Shown here: positions 34,071 to 42,837 of the stretch, in pieces | Numbering within the stretch: position 1 is the stretch's first letter | How the letters are laid out: every line of letters starts with the position of its first letter | DNA from: Pseudomonas sp. SID14000 | Lineage (GTDB): Bacteria > Pseudomonadota > Gammaproteobacteria > Pseudomonadales > Pseudomonadaceae | DNA length: 64,000 nucleotides | Direction: 5' to 3' | Assembly: GCF_002165135.1 (NCBI RefSeq) | Contig: NZ_NFZQ01000019.1 | Coordinates: 16,315 to 80,314 of the forward strand | Notes under the pieces: generated by a model | What the model was told of the DNA's origin: nothing | Database searches by the model: none | What the model saw: the letters and a program-made list of their open reading frames with translations, nothing else | Translations under genes and position numbers: made by a program

Positions 34071-34087
34071 GGGCCGCTTTGCGGCCC
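34071..34087 (+). terminator. GC hairpin after the metallopeptidase gene
   Basis: GGGCCGC-TTT-GCGGCCC forms a seven-bp stem just past the stop, followed by TTCGCGG and no T run; it may be an incomplete REP fragment. Confidence 0.5.
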
Positions 34088-34249
34088 TTCGCGGGGCAGC
34101 CCCAATCAAGTCAGTTACAAATCTGCTGAAAAAGCGTTTCAGCTTCCCCCATCACTGCCGATAACCCCTGCACGAGTCAGCAGGCATCCAGAACAACAAC
34201 GCCTGGCGATCGACGATCAAGCGAGCGAAAAAACTTCTGGAGAGCGTGC

Positions 34250-36169
34250 ATGAACAACTGGTTCGCCAACATCAGCGTCAACCTCAAACTCGGCCTGGGT
34301 TTCGGCCTGGTACTGATCCTCACCGGCCTGCTGGCCCTGACTGGCTGGACCAGCCTGGGCAGCCTGATCGACCGCAGCAACTGGATGGGCGATATCGGCC
34401 AGCTCAACAAGGACCTGACCGACCTGCGTATTGCGCGCCTCCAGTACATGATTGCCAACGGCGACGATGCCGCCGCCGCCAATACCCAGGCCAAGCTGGA
34501 CGCCTTCAGCAAGCAGCAGGCCTACCTGGCCAGCACCTTCAAGAGCCCGGAGAACATCAAGCTGCTGGGTGAGCTGGGCGAGACCATCAGCGCCTACAAG
34601 GTGTCGCTGAACAAGATGCGCCAGGGCTACGACGCTACCCGCACCGCGCGCACGGCCATGGATGGCTCGGCCAGCCGCGCCGACCAGGCCATGGACACCC
34701 TCAGCCAGGATGTCATGGCACGCCCCGAAGCCGACAGCGTGCGCCTGACCCAGTACCAGCAGATCAGCAAGGCTCGCCAGCAACTTCTGCAGGTGCGCAT
34801 TGACGTACGCGGCTATATTGCCGAAAACAGCACCACCAACGAGCAGGCCGCTCTGCGCCAGCTGGACACCGCCCTGGCCGAGATCGACAACCTCAAGCGC
34901 CATCTGCCCAACGAAGACACGCGCCTGCAACAGTTTGAAAGCTCGGTGCTGGCCTACCGTGACGCCGTGCGCCAGTTCCGCGATGCAGTCGCCAATATCA
35001 CCACAGCGCGCGCCGAAATGACCGTTCAGGGTGCCGACATCGTCAAGCGCAGCGACGCGCTGTACCAGATCCAGCTGCAGCGCCGCGACATCGAGAGCAC
35101 CCAGGCCCGCAGCCTGCAGACCATCGCCACGCTGCTGGCTCTGCTGGTCGGCGTGTTGGCAGCCGTGCTGATCACCCGGCAGATCACCCGCCCGCTGCAA
35201 GACACCCTGGTGGCAGTGGAAAAGATCGCCAGCGGCGACCTCACCCAACACCTGCGCGTCACCCGACGCGACGAACTGGGCGTGCTGCAACAAGGCATCG
35301 CCCGCATGGGCACCACTTTGCGTGAGCTGATCAGCGGCATCCGCGACGGCGTCACCCAGATCGCCAGCGCTGCCGAGGAACTGTCGGCGGTGACCGAGCA
35401 GACCAGCGCCGGCGCCAACAGTCAGAAGGTCGAGACCGACCAGGTGGCCACCGCCATGCACGAAATGGCCGCTACCGTCCAGGAAGTGGCGCGCAACGCC
35501 GAACAGGCCTCGCATGCCGCCACCGGTGCCGATGACGAAGCCCGTGCCGGCGACCGCGTGGTGGGCGAAGCAATTGGCCAGATCGAGCGCCTGGCCGAGG
35601 ACATGCACCGCTCCACCGAGGCCATGAACCTGCTGCAGCAGGAAAGCCAGAAGATCGGCAGCGTGATGGACGTGATCAAGTCCGTGGCCGAGCAGACCAA
35701 CCTGCTGGCGCTGAACGCGGCGATCGAGGCTGCGCGTGCCGGCGAAGCCGGCCGTGGCTTTGCCGTGGTCGCCGACGAAGTACGCGGCCTGGCCCAGCGC
35801 ACGCAGAAATCCACCGAAGAGATCGAAGAGCTGATCGCCAGCCTGCAGCATGGGACCCAGCAAGTGGCTACAGCCATGCAAGGCAGCCGTACCCTGACCG
35901 ACAGCAGCGTCGAGCTGGCGCGCAAGGCCGGGGCGTCGCTGGAGAGCATCACCAGCACAGTGTCGAACATCCAGTCGATGAACCAGCAGATTGCCGCGGC
36001 GGCAGAGCAGCAGAGTGCGGTGGCGGAGGAGATCAGCCGCAGCATCCTGAATGTGCGCGATGTATCGGAGCAGACGGCGGCGGCCAGTGACGAAACGGCA
36101 GCGTCCAGCGTGGAGCTGGCGCGGTTGGGCGGGCAGTTGCAGACGTTGGTCAGCCAGTTCCGCGTCTGA
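34250..36169 (+). CDS. mcpS: methyl-accepting chemotaxis protein with HBM sensor, McpS-type
   Basis: A 639-residue chemoreceptor with TM1 (about 10-32), a 260-residue periplasmic helical bimodular (HBM) sensor, TM2 (about 291-308), HAMP and a cytoplasmic signalling domain with the tip EQTNLLALNAAIEAARAGEAGRGFAVVADEVR. Length and position next to the metallopeptidase and ggt agree with McpS of P. putida, which senses malate, succinate, fumarate and other TCA intermediates. Residues I recall as reported McpS ligand contacts, Arg60, Arg63, Arg183, Tyr236 and Arg254, are all present at these numbers. It lacks a C-terminal CheR-binding pentapeptide. Confidence 0.9.
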   Translation: MNNWFANISVNLKLGLGFGLVLILTGLLALTGWTSLGSLIDRSNWMGDIGQLNKDLTDLRIARLQYMIANGDDAAAANTQAKLDAFSKQQAYLASTFKSPENIKLLGELGETISAYKVSLNKMRQGYDATRTARTAMDGSASRADQAMDTLSQDVMARPEADSVRLTQYQQISKARQQLLQVRIDVRGYIAENSTTNEQAALRQLDTALAEIDNLKRHLPNEDTRLQQFESSVLAYRDAVRQFRDAVANITTARAEMTVQGADIVKRSDALYQIQLQRRDIESTQARSLQTIATLLALLVGVLAAVLITRQITRPLQDTLVAVEKIASGDLTQHLRVTRRDELGVLQQGIARMGTTLRELISGIRDGVTQIASAAEELSAVTEQTSAGANSQKVETDQVATAMHEMAATVQEVARNAEQASHAATGADDEARAGDRVVGEAIGQIERLAEDMHRSTEAMNLLQQESQKIGSVMDVIKSVAEQTNLLALNAAIEAARAGEAGRGFAVVADEVRGLAQRTQKSTEEIEELIASLQHGTQQVATAMQGSRTLTDSSVELARKAGASLESITSTVSNIQSMNQQIAAAAEQQSAVAEEISRSILNVRDVSEQTAAASDETAASSVELARLGGQLQTLVSQFRV

Positions 36170-36180
36170 TCCTGGAATCT

Positions 36181-36289
36181 GGGGCCGCTTTGCGGCCCAT
36201 CGCGACACAAGGCCGCTCCCACATTGATCGGCGTACGCAGGTCTTTGTGGGAGCGGCCTTGTGTCGCGAAAGGAGGGCAAAGCCCTCCC
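36181..36289. repeat. REP pair, second family
   Basis: Inverted arms ATCGCGACACAAGGCCGCTCC / GGAGCGGCCTTGTGTCGCGA and short GC hairpins between mcpS and ggt, which are convergent. Confidence 0.85.
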
Positions 36290-36305
36290 AGCGATGGAAC
36301 AGGTA

Positions 36306-37973
36306 TTACTTGACGATCATCCCTACCCCACGCCCACGCGGATCGGAAGCGGTCTCCAGCTTCGCCCCATCCACCCGGATCGCCTGGATATCGCCCATCT
36401 CCCAGCCCTGGTCCTCCAGCACATAGCCCATCTTCTTCAGTTCATCAGCCACAGGCCCGGTCAGCGGCGCGTAGCTGTCGAAATAGATGGTGTCCTTGGG
36501 CAGCAACTGATGGTGCACGCGCTGCGCCGCTACCGCCTTGTCCAGCGGCATGCCGTAGTCGTAAAGGTTATTCATCACCTGGAAAATCGAGGTGAAGATC
36601 CGCGAGCCACCCGGGGTACCGATGACCAGCTCGACCTTGCCATCGCGGGTCATCAGGCTGGGGCCCATGGACGACAGCATGCGCTTGCCGGGCGCGATGG
36701 CATTGGCATCGCCGCCAACCACACCAAAGGCATTCGCCGCCCCCGGCTTGGCGCTGAAGTCATCCATCTCATCGTTGAGCAGGAAGCCGGCGCCTTTCAC
36801 CACCACGCCACTGCCGTAGTCGAGGTTAAGGGTGTAGGTGTTGCTGACCGCGTTACCCTGCTTGTCGACGATCGAGAAGTGCGTGGTCTGGTGCGGCTCC
36901 AGGCCCGGCTTTACCTTGTCAGTGTCGGAAATCGCTTTCGGGTTGACCTGCGCGGCGCGCTTGGCCAGATAATCCTTGGCCACCAGCTGGTCCACCGGCA
37001 CTTTGGTGAAGGCCGGGTCGCCGAGGTAATCGGCGCGGTCGGCGAATACGCGCTTCTCGATCTCGGCCAACAGGTGGATGTACTGCGCCGAATTGTGCGC
37101 CACACCCTTGAAATCCGCCGCGCGGTTTTCCTTGATGCCGAGCAGCTGGGCCAGGGCGACGCCACCGGAGCTTGGCGGTGGAGCGGTGTAGACCACATTG
37201 CCACGCCAGCTCACGGCCATCGGCTCACGCCATATGGCCTTGTAGTCCTGGAGGTCTTGCTTGGTGATCAGGCCCTTGTCGGCCTGCATCTGCGCCACCA
37301 GCAGGTCGGCGGTCTTGCCCTGGTAGAACTCGCTCACGCCATTGTCGGCGATGCGCTCCAGGGTCTGGGCCATTTCCGGTTGCTTGAACAGCTCGCCGAC
37401 CTTCATGTTGCCGAAGTAGTCATTGAAATTGGTCGCGGTCTTGAACATGCCCTGGGCATCGTTGCGGTACTGGTACTGCTTTGCAGCCACCTTGAAGCCG
37501 TTTTTCGCATAGCCGATGGCCGGGGTCAGCAGCTCGCTCCAGGGCAACTTGCCGAACTTCTGGTGCGCCTCCCACAACCCCATCACAGTGCCAGGTACGC
37601 CAGCAGCGCGTGCCCCGACCAGGCTAAGGTTCTCGATGACCTCCCCCTTGTCATCCAGGTACATGTTGCGCGTGGCGGCCTTGGGCGCGACTTCGCGGTA
37701 GTCGAGGAAGTAGGGTTTGCCGTCAACGAACAGGGTCATGAACCCACCACCGCCGATGTTGCCGGCCTCCGGATAAGTCACCGCCAGGGTAAACGCCGTG
37801 GCCACTGCCGCATCCACCGCGTTGCCGCCTTTCTTGAGGATGTCGGCGGCCACCTGTGCACCATATTGATCAGGCGCAGCCACCGCGCCGCCCTCCAGGG
37901 AGGCGGCATAAACCGAGGAACCGCTCAGGATCGCGGCTGCGAGGGCAAGGTACTGGAATGGAACAATACGCAT
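36306..37973 (-). CDS. ggt: gamma-glutamyltransferase
   Basis: GGT cleaves gamma-glutamyl bonds of glutathione and related compounds in the periplasm and is made as a precursor that self-processes at a Thr. The 555-residue protein starts at 37973 with a signal peptide (MRIVPFQYLALAAAILSGSSVYAA). The processing site is in HQTTHFSIVDKQGN near residue 360, giving the two subunits, and the substrate-binding GTPGGSRIFTS and DDFSAKPG blocks are present. The longer in-frame start (38036) lacks a signal-like N-terminus. Confidence 0.95.
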   Translation of the reverse strand: MRIVPFQYLALAAAILSGSSVYAASLEGGAVAAPDQYGAQVAADILKKGGNAVDAAVATAFTLAVTYPEAGNIGGGGFMTLFVDGKPYFLDYREVAPKAATRNMYLDDKGEVIENLSLVGARAAGVPGTVMGLWEAHQKFGKLPWSELLTPAIGYAKNGFKVAAKQYQYRNDAQGMFKTATNFNDYFGNMKVGELFKQPEMAQTLERIADNGVSEFYQGKTADLLVAQMQADKGLITKQDLQDYKAIWREPMAVSWRGNVVYTAPPPSSGGVALAQLLGIKENRAADFKGVAHNSAQYIHLLAEIEKRVFADRADYLGDPAFTKVPVDQLVAKDYLAKRAAQVNPKAISDTDKVKPGLEPHQTTHFSIVDKQGNAVSNTYTLNLDYGSGVVVKGAGFLLNDEMDDFSAKPGAANAFGVVGGDANAIAPGKRMLSSMGPSLMTRDGKVELVIGTPGGSRIFTSIFQVMNNLYDYGMPLDKAVAAQRVHHQLLPKDTIYFDSYAPLTGPVADELKKMGYVLEDQGWEMGDIQAIRVDGAKLETASDPRGRGVGMIVK

Positions 37974-38090
37974 GACACTTCCTTGGTGTTGTTTTTGTTG
38001 AGCGTTCAGTAAGGCCGAAGCGCTTCGACTGTGCAATCAACCGCAGGAAGTTTCGCCGCCTGTGGACAGGGTCTGTCGCGTTCAGGCAAC

Positions 38091-38987
38091 TCAGCTGGCG
38101 TACATCGCCAACTTGCGCTGGATGAAATCGAGGAAGCACTGGATACGCAGCGCCAGCTGGGTGTTGCGGTAGTACACCGCGTGGATCGGCTGGCGGTAGC
38201 CGTTGTTGGCTTCGCTCAGCAACACCTGCAGGCGCCCGGTGCGGATGTCCTCGTGGGTCATGAAGTGCGACAGGCTGACGATGCCCTCGCCGGCCAGCGC
38301 CAGTTGGCGCAAGGTCTCGCCGCTGGAGGCGATCAGCGACGGGCGGATGCTCCAGCGGTCACCCTGGGCATGGCGCAGAGGCCAGTGGTTGAGCGATTCG
38401 GGCTGGCTGAAGCCGAGCAGGCAGTGGTCGGCCAGGTCCTCGACCCGCTGTGGCGTGCCATGCTGCTCGAGGTAAGCCGGGCTGGCCAGCACCTGTACCG
38501 GGCTGCACCCCAGGTTGCGCGCGTGCAGGCTGGAGTCAGCCAGTTCGCCGATACGGATTGCCACATCGGTGCTCTGCTCCAGCAGGTCGATGACCAGGTC
38601 GTCAGTATTGAGCTCCAGTTCGATGCCAGGGTATTGGCGGCGGAACTCGCCGATCCACGGCAGGATGGCATGCAGCATGAACGGAGAGGCGGCGTTGATG
38701 CGAAGGCGCCCGGTGGGGGTCTGGCGGTTCATCGACAGGCGCTCTTCCATTTCGTCCATCTGTTCCAGAATCAGCCGCGCGCGTTCGAGGAAGAAGCGAC
38801 CTTCCTCGGTCAGGTCCATGCGCCTGGTGGTGCGATTGACCAGCGTGGTGCCCAGCTTGCCTTCCAGGCGCGACAGGGTACGGCTGACGGCAGACGGGGT
38901 CTGGCCTATCTGCTCGGCAGCGGCGGAAATCGAGCCGCAGTCGATGACGGCGACGAATACCTGGAGTTCTTCGGATCGGGTTTTCAC
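38091..38987 (-). CDS. LysR-family transcriptional regulator
   Basis: A 298-residue LysR regulator starting at the GTG at 38987. The HTH is at about 4-63 (EELQVFVAVIDCGSISAAAEQIGQTPSAVSRTLSRLE) and the effector domain follows. Members of this subgroup (CrgA-like) often control neighbouring oxidoreductases. Here mdaB lies 180 bases upstream in the same direction, with a REP pair in between. Target and effector are not evident. Confidence 0.85.
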   Translation of the reverse strand: MKTRSEELQVFVAVIDCGSISAAAEQIGQTPSAVSRTLSRLEGKLGTTLVNRTTRRMDLTEEGRFFLERARLILEQMDEMEERLSMNRQTPTGRLRINAASPFMLHAILPWIGEFRRQYPGIELELNTDDLVIDLLEQSTDVAIRIGELADSSLHARNLGCSPVQVLASPAYLEQHGTPQRVEDLADHCLLGFSQPESLNHWPLRHAQGDRWSIRPSLIASSGETLRQLALAGEGIVSLSHFMTHEDIRTGRLQVLLSEANNGYRQPIHAVYYRNTQLALRIQCFLDFIQRKLAMYAS

Positions 38988-39056
38988 ATCTGCGCCTGTG
39001 GTTGGTCTCTGCAGGGAGTAGATAGCCGCTTGTCGTGGCCAAGTCCAGCAGCGACT

Positions 39057-39163
39057 GTGCCGGCCTCTTCGCGGGTAAACCCGCTCCCACAGATACTGCA
39101 CGCTTCTCAAGGACTGTGGGGTACCTGTGGGAGCGGGTTCACCCGCGAAGAGGCCGGCACAGG
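39057..39163. repeat. REP pair between the LysR gene and mdaB
   Basis: Inverted REP arms, CGCGGGTAAACCCGC left and CGGGTTCACCCGCG right, ending seven bases before the mdaB stop codon. Confidence 0.85.
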
Positions 39164-39169
39164 TAAACC

Positions 39170-39760
39170 TTACCGTGCCGTGCCAAATACCTTGTCCAGG
39201 TGCGCCTCATAGGCCGCCAAGGCAGCCGGCACATCCGGCCGTTTCATCACATCCACCGCCAAAAAGGTCGGCAGCCCGGTCATGCCAAGGAACTGGTTGG
39301 CCTTGTGGAACGGGAAATACACCGCATCCACACCCTTGCCCTCAAAAAAATCGCTCGGATCGTCGAATGCCTGCTGCGGCGCATTCCAGGTCAGCGAAAG
39401 CATGTACTGCTTGCCGTGCACCAGGCCACCGCTACCGTACTTCTGTGAGTGGTCCGCACGGGTACGGCCGTCGTTGGCATACAAGCTGCCATGGCCTGCA
39501 GTGAACACGTCATCGACGTACTTCTTCACGGTCCATGGCGCGCCCATCCACCACCCTGGCATCTGGTAGATCACCACATCGGCCCAAAGGAACTTCTCCA
39601 CTTCTTCCTGGGCGTCATAGCCACCATCGATGTAGGTCTGGCGCACATCGAAACCGGCCCGGTCCAGATGAGCGATGGCCGCTTCGTGCAAGGTCGCGTT
39701 GAGGCGACCATCGGAGTGAGCGAACTGTTTACCACCGTTGAGCAAAAGGATCTTCTTCAT
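39170..39760 (-). CDS. mdaB: NAD(P)H:quinone oxidoreductase, MdaB-type
   Basis: A 196-residue flavodoxin-fold enzyme of the MdaB/DT-diaphorase-like family that reduces quinones by two electrons. Family residues are LLLNGGKQFAHSDGRLN, WADVVIYQMPGWWMGAPW and KYVDDVFTAGHG, with the flavin site in LTWNAP. The gene is divergent from a small monooxygenase gene. In E. coli the equivalent pair is mdaB-ygiN, in which YgiN acts on quinols. The 154-base divergent gap is AT-rich and may carry both promoters. Confidence 0.93.
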   Translation of the reverse strand: MKKILLLNGGKQFAHSDGRLNATLHEAAIAHLDRAGFDVRQTYIDGGYDAQEEVEKFLWADVVIYQMPGWWMGAPWTVKKYVDDVFTAGHGSLYANDGRTRADHSQKYGSGGLVHGKQYMLSLTWNAPQQAFDDPSDFFEGKGVDAVYFPFHKANQFLGMTGLPTFLAVDVMKRPDVPAALAAYEAHLDKVFGTAR

Positions 39761-39914
39761 GCGAGCCTCGCGGAAAATTCAGGCCGGCAGATTAGGGGCT
39801 CGCGGGCGCGGGATACAGTAATCCAGGAGCAAAATACAATTGAGTTGAAGTCACGAATAAACAACACATTATTGCATTAGAATCGCATCACCTCCCATCA
39901 CCGAGTAGTGCCCC

Positions 39915-40229
39915 ATGAGTGAGCAGTACGCCTTCATCCTCAAAGCCAAGACCCGCCCGGAAATGGCTGAAGCGTTCGAAACCCTGTTCCGCGCCTACGT
40001 CGAGCCAAGCCGCCAGGAGCCGGGCTGCATCGAGTACCACATGCTGCGCGACAAGCAGGACCCGAGCCTCTTCATGTTCTTCGAGGTCTGGGCCGACAAG
40101 GCCGCGCTGGATGTGCATTCGGCCCTGCCGCACATGACCGCATTCTTCGAAAAACGCATGGACTATCTGGAGCGCGATTTCGACATCCAGATGATCGACA
40201 TGCTCAGCGCATCAAGCGCTAACCGCTGA
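39915..40229 (+). CDS. antibiotic-biosynthesis-monooxygenase domain protein (YgiN-like)
   Basis: A 104-residue dimeric ABM-fold protein (YAFILKAKTRPEMAEAFETLF then PSRQEPGCIEYHMLRDKQDPS and FFEVWADKAALDVH). Proteins of this size can be quinol monooxygenases such as YgiN, or small stress proteins. The divergent mdaB favours a quinone/quinol role. The enzyme needs no cofactor in many members. It stands alone and is followed by a REP cluster. Confidence 0.85.
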   Translation: MSEQYAFILKAKTRPEMAEAFETLFRAYVEPSRQEPGCIEYHMLRDKQDPSLFMFFEVWADKAALDVHSALPHMTAFFEKRMDYLERDFDIQMIDMLSASSANR

Positions 40230-40261
40230 TCAGCAAATGGCTGGCTGACGCGACCAGTATG

Positions 40262-40400
40262 GAAGCGGGCTTGCCCGCGAAGCAGACACCGCGGTGGATG
40301 GCACGGGCTTCGCCCGTGTTCGCGGGTGAACCCGCTCCCACAGGGTGAGCGGTATCGCTCGGATCGACGCTATACCTGTGGGGGTTTACCCGCGAAGAAG
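40262..40400. repeat. composite REP cluster
   Basis: A decayed run of REP units: GCGGGCTTGCCCGC, GGGCTTCGCCC, TTCGCGGGTGAACCCGCTCCCA and a final GTTTACCCGCGAAG. It separates the monooxygenase gene from the lipid operon and lies upstream of the latter's first gene. Confidence 0.75.
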
Positions 40401-40446
40401 GCTCACACACAATTGCGCCATCACGCCCCACGAAAAGGATTTTCCA

Positions 40447-41052
40447 GTGGCCTCGATCTACCAGCTCAAACCACGCTTCCAGGCCCTGCTCCGCCCTACC
40501 GTACAACGCCTTTACGACCGCGGTGTCACCGCCAACCAGGTCACCGTCGCCGCCGCCCTGCTGTCAATCCTGCTGGGCCTGCTGCTGGCTGCGCTGCCTC
40601 ATCTCTCCTGGCTGTTCATCCTGGTACCGGTCTGGATGCTGCTGCGCATGGCGCTGAACGCCGTCGACGGCATGCTCGCCCGGGAATTCGGCCAGCAATC
40701 CACCCTCGGCGCCTACCTCAACGAACTCTGCGACGTGATCGCCGACGCCGCGCTGTACCTGCCCTTCGCCCTGCTGGTCGGTGTCTCGCCAACCTTGGTG
40801 GTACTCGTAGTGCTCAGCGCCACCTTCAGCGAATACGCCGGTGTCATGGGCCCGCTGGCCGGCGCTTCAAGGCGCTACGACGGGCCCATGGGCAAGAGCG
40901 ACCGGGCCTTTGCCTTCGGTGTGCTGGGCACCGATGTCGCCTTCGGCCTGCTGAACGGCACCTGGGTCAACGGCTTGTTGCTGGTCATCCTCGCACTCTC
41001 GCTCTATACCCTCTACAACCGGGTTCGCCAAGGGCTGGCCGAAACCCGCTGA
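40447..41052 (+). CDS. CDP-alcohol phosphatidyltransferase-like protein (YnbA-like), atypical active site
   Basis: A 201-residue membrane protein of the CDP-alcohol phosphatidyltransferase type, with about six helices, starting at the GTG at 40447 (AAGGA upstream). The family motif D-x2-DG-x2-AR-x8-G-x3-D-x3-D is recognisable at 71-96 but reads N71, D74, G75, A78, R79, G88, N92, D96. Two of the four Asp positions are Asn. In the usual enzymes the first three Asp hold two metal ions and the fourth is the catalytic base. Thus the catalytic base is kept but two metal ligands are not. It may use a different metal arrangement or head group, or be inactive. First gene of the operon. Confidence 0.85.
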   Translation: MASIYQLKPRFQALLRPTVQRLYDRGVTANQVTVAAALLSILLGLLLAALPHLSWLFILVPVWMLLRMALNAVDGMLAREFGQQSTLGAYLNELCDVIADAALYLPFALLVGVSPTLVVLVVLSATFSEYAGVMGPLAGASRRYDGPMGKSDRAFAFGVLGTDVAFGLLNGTWVNGLLLVILALSLYTLYNRVRQGLAETR

Positions 41053-41082
41053 GCCCACTGCCGTCGCAAAAGGATGTCGACC

Positions 41083-42837
41083 ATGCGCCAAGCGCAAGCG
41101 CTGCACTTCTCCACCCATGACGGCGTCGAGCTGCACTACCGTCACTGGCCTGCCACCCGCAACCAACACCAGCCACGCCGGGCCGTGGTGATGTTCCACC
41201 GCGGTCACGAACACGGCGGGCGCATGGCCCACCTGGCCGATGAACTGGACATGCCAGGCTACGATTTCTTCGCCTGGGATGCCCGTGGCCACGGCCAGTC
41301 GCCGGGCGCGCGCGGCGACAGCCCGGGGTTCGCCACCAGCGTGCGCGATGTGCAGACCTTCATCGAGCATATCCAGGCCCGCCACGGTATCGCCGAACAG
41401 GACCTGGTGGTGCTGGCGCAGAGCGTCGGGGCCGTGCTGGTCGCCACCTGGGCCCACGACTACGCGCCCAAGGTGCGCTGCCTGGTGCTGGCCTCGCCAG
41501 CGTTCAAGGTCAAACTGTACGTGCCGTTCGCCCGCACCGGCCTGAAGCTGCTGAAGGCCCTGCGCGGCAACTTCTTCGTCAACAGCTACGTCAAGCCTCG
41601 CCTGCTTACCCACGACCCTGAGCGGGTCATGTCGTACGTGGCCGACCCGCTGATCAGCCGGCCGATTTCGGTGACCATGCTGCTGGGCCTGTACGAAGCC
41701 GCCGACCGGGTGGTGGCGGACGCCCAGGCCATTCAGCTGCCGACCCAGCTGCTGGTGTCCGGTGCCGACTTCGTGGTCGAACGCAAGCCGCAGGAACGCT
41801 TCTTCGAACGCCTGGGCAGTGCGCGCAAGGAAATGCACATCCTGCCAGGCTTCTTCCACGACACCCTTGGCGAACGTGACAGGGCCCATGCCTTGCGGCG
41901 CATCGAGCGGTTTGTCGAACATTGCTTCGCCAGCCCCGCCGCCCTGCCGTCACTGCTCGATGCCGACAAGACCGGCGCCAGCTGCGCCGAAGCCGAAAGC
42001 CTAGCCGCACCGCTGCCGCGCAACTCGCCCCGCGACCTTTACTGGCGTGCTACCCGCGCCGGGCTGCGTCTGGGCAAGGGGCTGTCCGAAGGCGTGAAGC
42101 TGGGTTTCGATACCGGTTTCGATTCGGGAAGTACCCTCGACTACGTCTACCGCAACCAACCGACCGGCAAAGGCAGGCTCGGCCGCCTGGTCGACCGGAA
42201 CTACCTCGACGCCATCGGCTGGCGTGGCATCCGCCAGCGCAAACTGCACCTAGAGGAACTGCTGCGCCTGGCCATCGGCCGCCTGTGCGAACAGCAGCGG
42301 CCAGTGCACATTGTCGATATCGCCGCCGGCCATGGCCGCTACATCCTCGAGGCCTTGCAGGACCTCGAACAGCGGCCGGACTCGATCCTGCTGCGTGACT
42401 ACAGCGAACTGAACGTGCAGCAAGGCAGCGCACTGATCGCCGAAAAGGGCATGGCCGACATCGCCCGTTTCGTCCACGGCGATGCCTTCGACCGCCAGAG
42501 CCTGGCCACCCTGGAACAACCACCGACCCTGGCCGTGGTCTCTGGCCTGTACGAACTGTTCGCCAGCAACCAGTTGGTGGGCAACTCGCTGGCAGGCCTG
42601 GCCGATGCGCTTGAGGATGGCGGCTACCTGGTCTATACCGGCCAGCCGTGGCACCCGCAACTGGAAATGATCGCCCGCGCCCTCACCAGCCACCGCGGTG
42701 GCGAGGCCTGGGTGATGCGCCGCCGCAGCCAGGCCGAAATGGACCAGCTGGTAGAGGCGGCAGGCTTCCGCAAGCTGGCCCAGCGCATCGATGAATGGGG
42801 CATTTTCAGCGTCAGCCTGGCACAACGGGTGCGCTGA
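41083..42837 (+). CDS. bifunctional alpha/beta hydrolase / SAM-dependent methyltransferase (YnbC-like)
   Basis: A 584-residue two-domain protein. The N-terminal lysophospholipase-type hydrolase has HRGHEHGGR and WDARGHGQSPG blocks, and a nucleophile elbow AQSVG (Ser114) where the canonical first Gly is Ala. Acid Asp and His candidates are LVSGADFVV and PGFFHDTLG. The C-terminal domain (from about 390) is a class I methyltransferase with motif I DIAAGHGRY. The start at 41083 has AAGGA nine bases upstream; the ATG at 41074 overlaps that site. The E. coli relative is YnbC, next to ynbA, ynbB and ynbD. Substrate is unknown; a lipid head group or lysolipid is implied by context. Confidence 0.85.
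   Translation: MRQAQALHFSTHDGVELHYRHWPATRNQHQPRRAVVMFHRGHEHGGRMAHLADELDMPGYDFFAWDARGHGQSPGARGDSPGFATSVRDVQTFIEHIQARHGIAEQDLVVLAQSVGAVLVATWAHDYAPKVRCLVLASPAFKVKLYVPFARTGLKLLKALRGNFFVNSYVKPRLLTHDPERVMSYVADPLISRPISVTMLLGLYEAADRVVADAQAIQLPTQLLVSGADFVVERKPQERFFERLGSARKEMHILPGFFHDTLGERDRAHALRRIERFVEHCFASPAALPSLLDADKTGASCAEAESLAAPLPRNSPRDLYWRATRAGLRLGKGLSEGVKLGFDTGFDSGSTLDYVYRNQPTGKGRLGRLVDRNYLDAIGWRGIRQRKLHLEELLRLAIGRLCEQQRPVHIVDIAAGHGRYILEALQDLEQRPDSILLRDYSELNVQQGSALIAEKGMADIARFVHGDAFDRQSLATLEQPPTLAVVSGLYELFASNQLVGNSLAGLADALEDGGYLVYTGQPWHPQLEMIARALTSHRGGEAWVMRRRSQAEMDQLVEAAGFRKLAQRIDEWGIFSVSLAQRVR

Noticed and set aside
34217..36280. A 687-codon frame antisense to mcpS
   Set aside because: The mcpS product on the plus strand has all chemoreceptor motifs; the minus frame is low-complexity His/Ala/Gly with no family signature.
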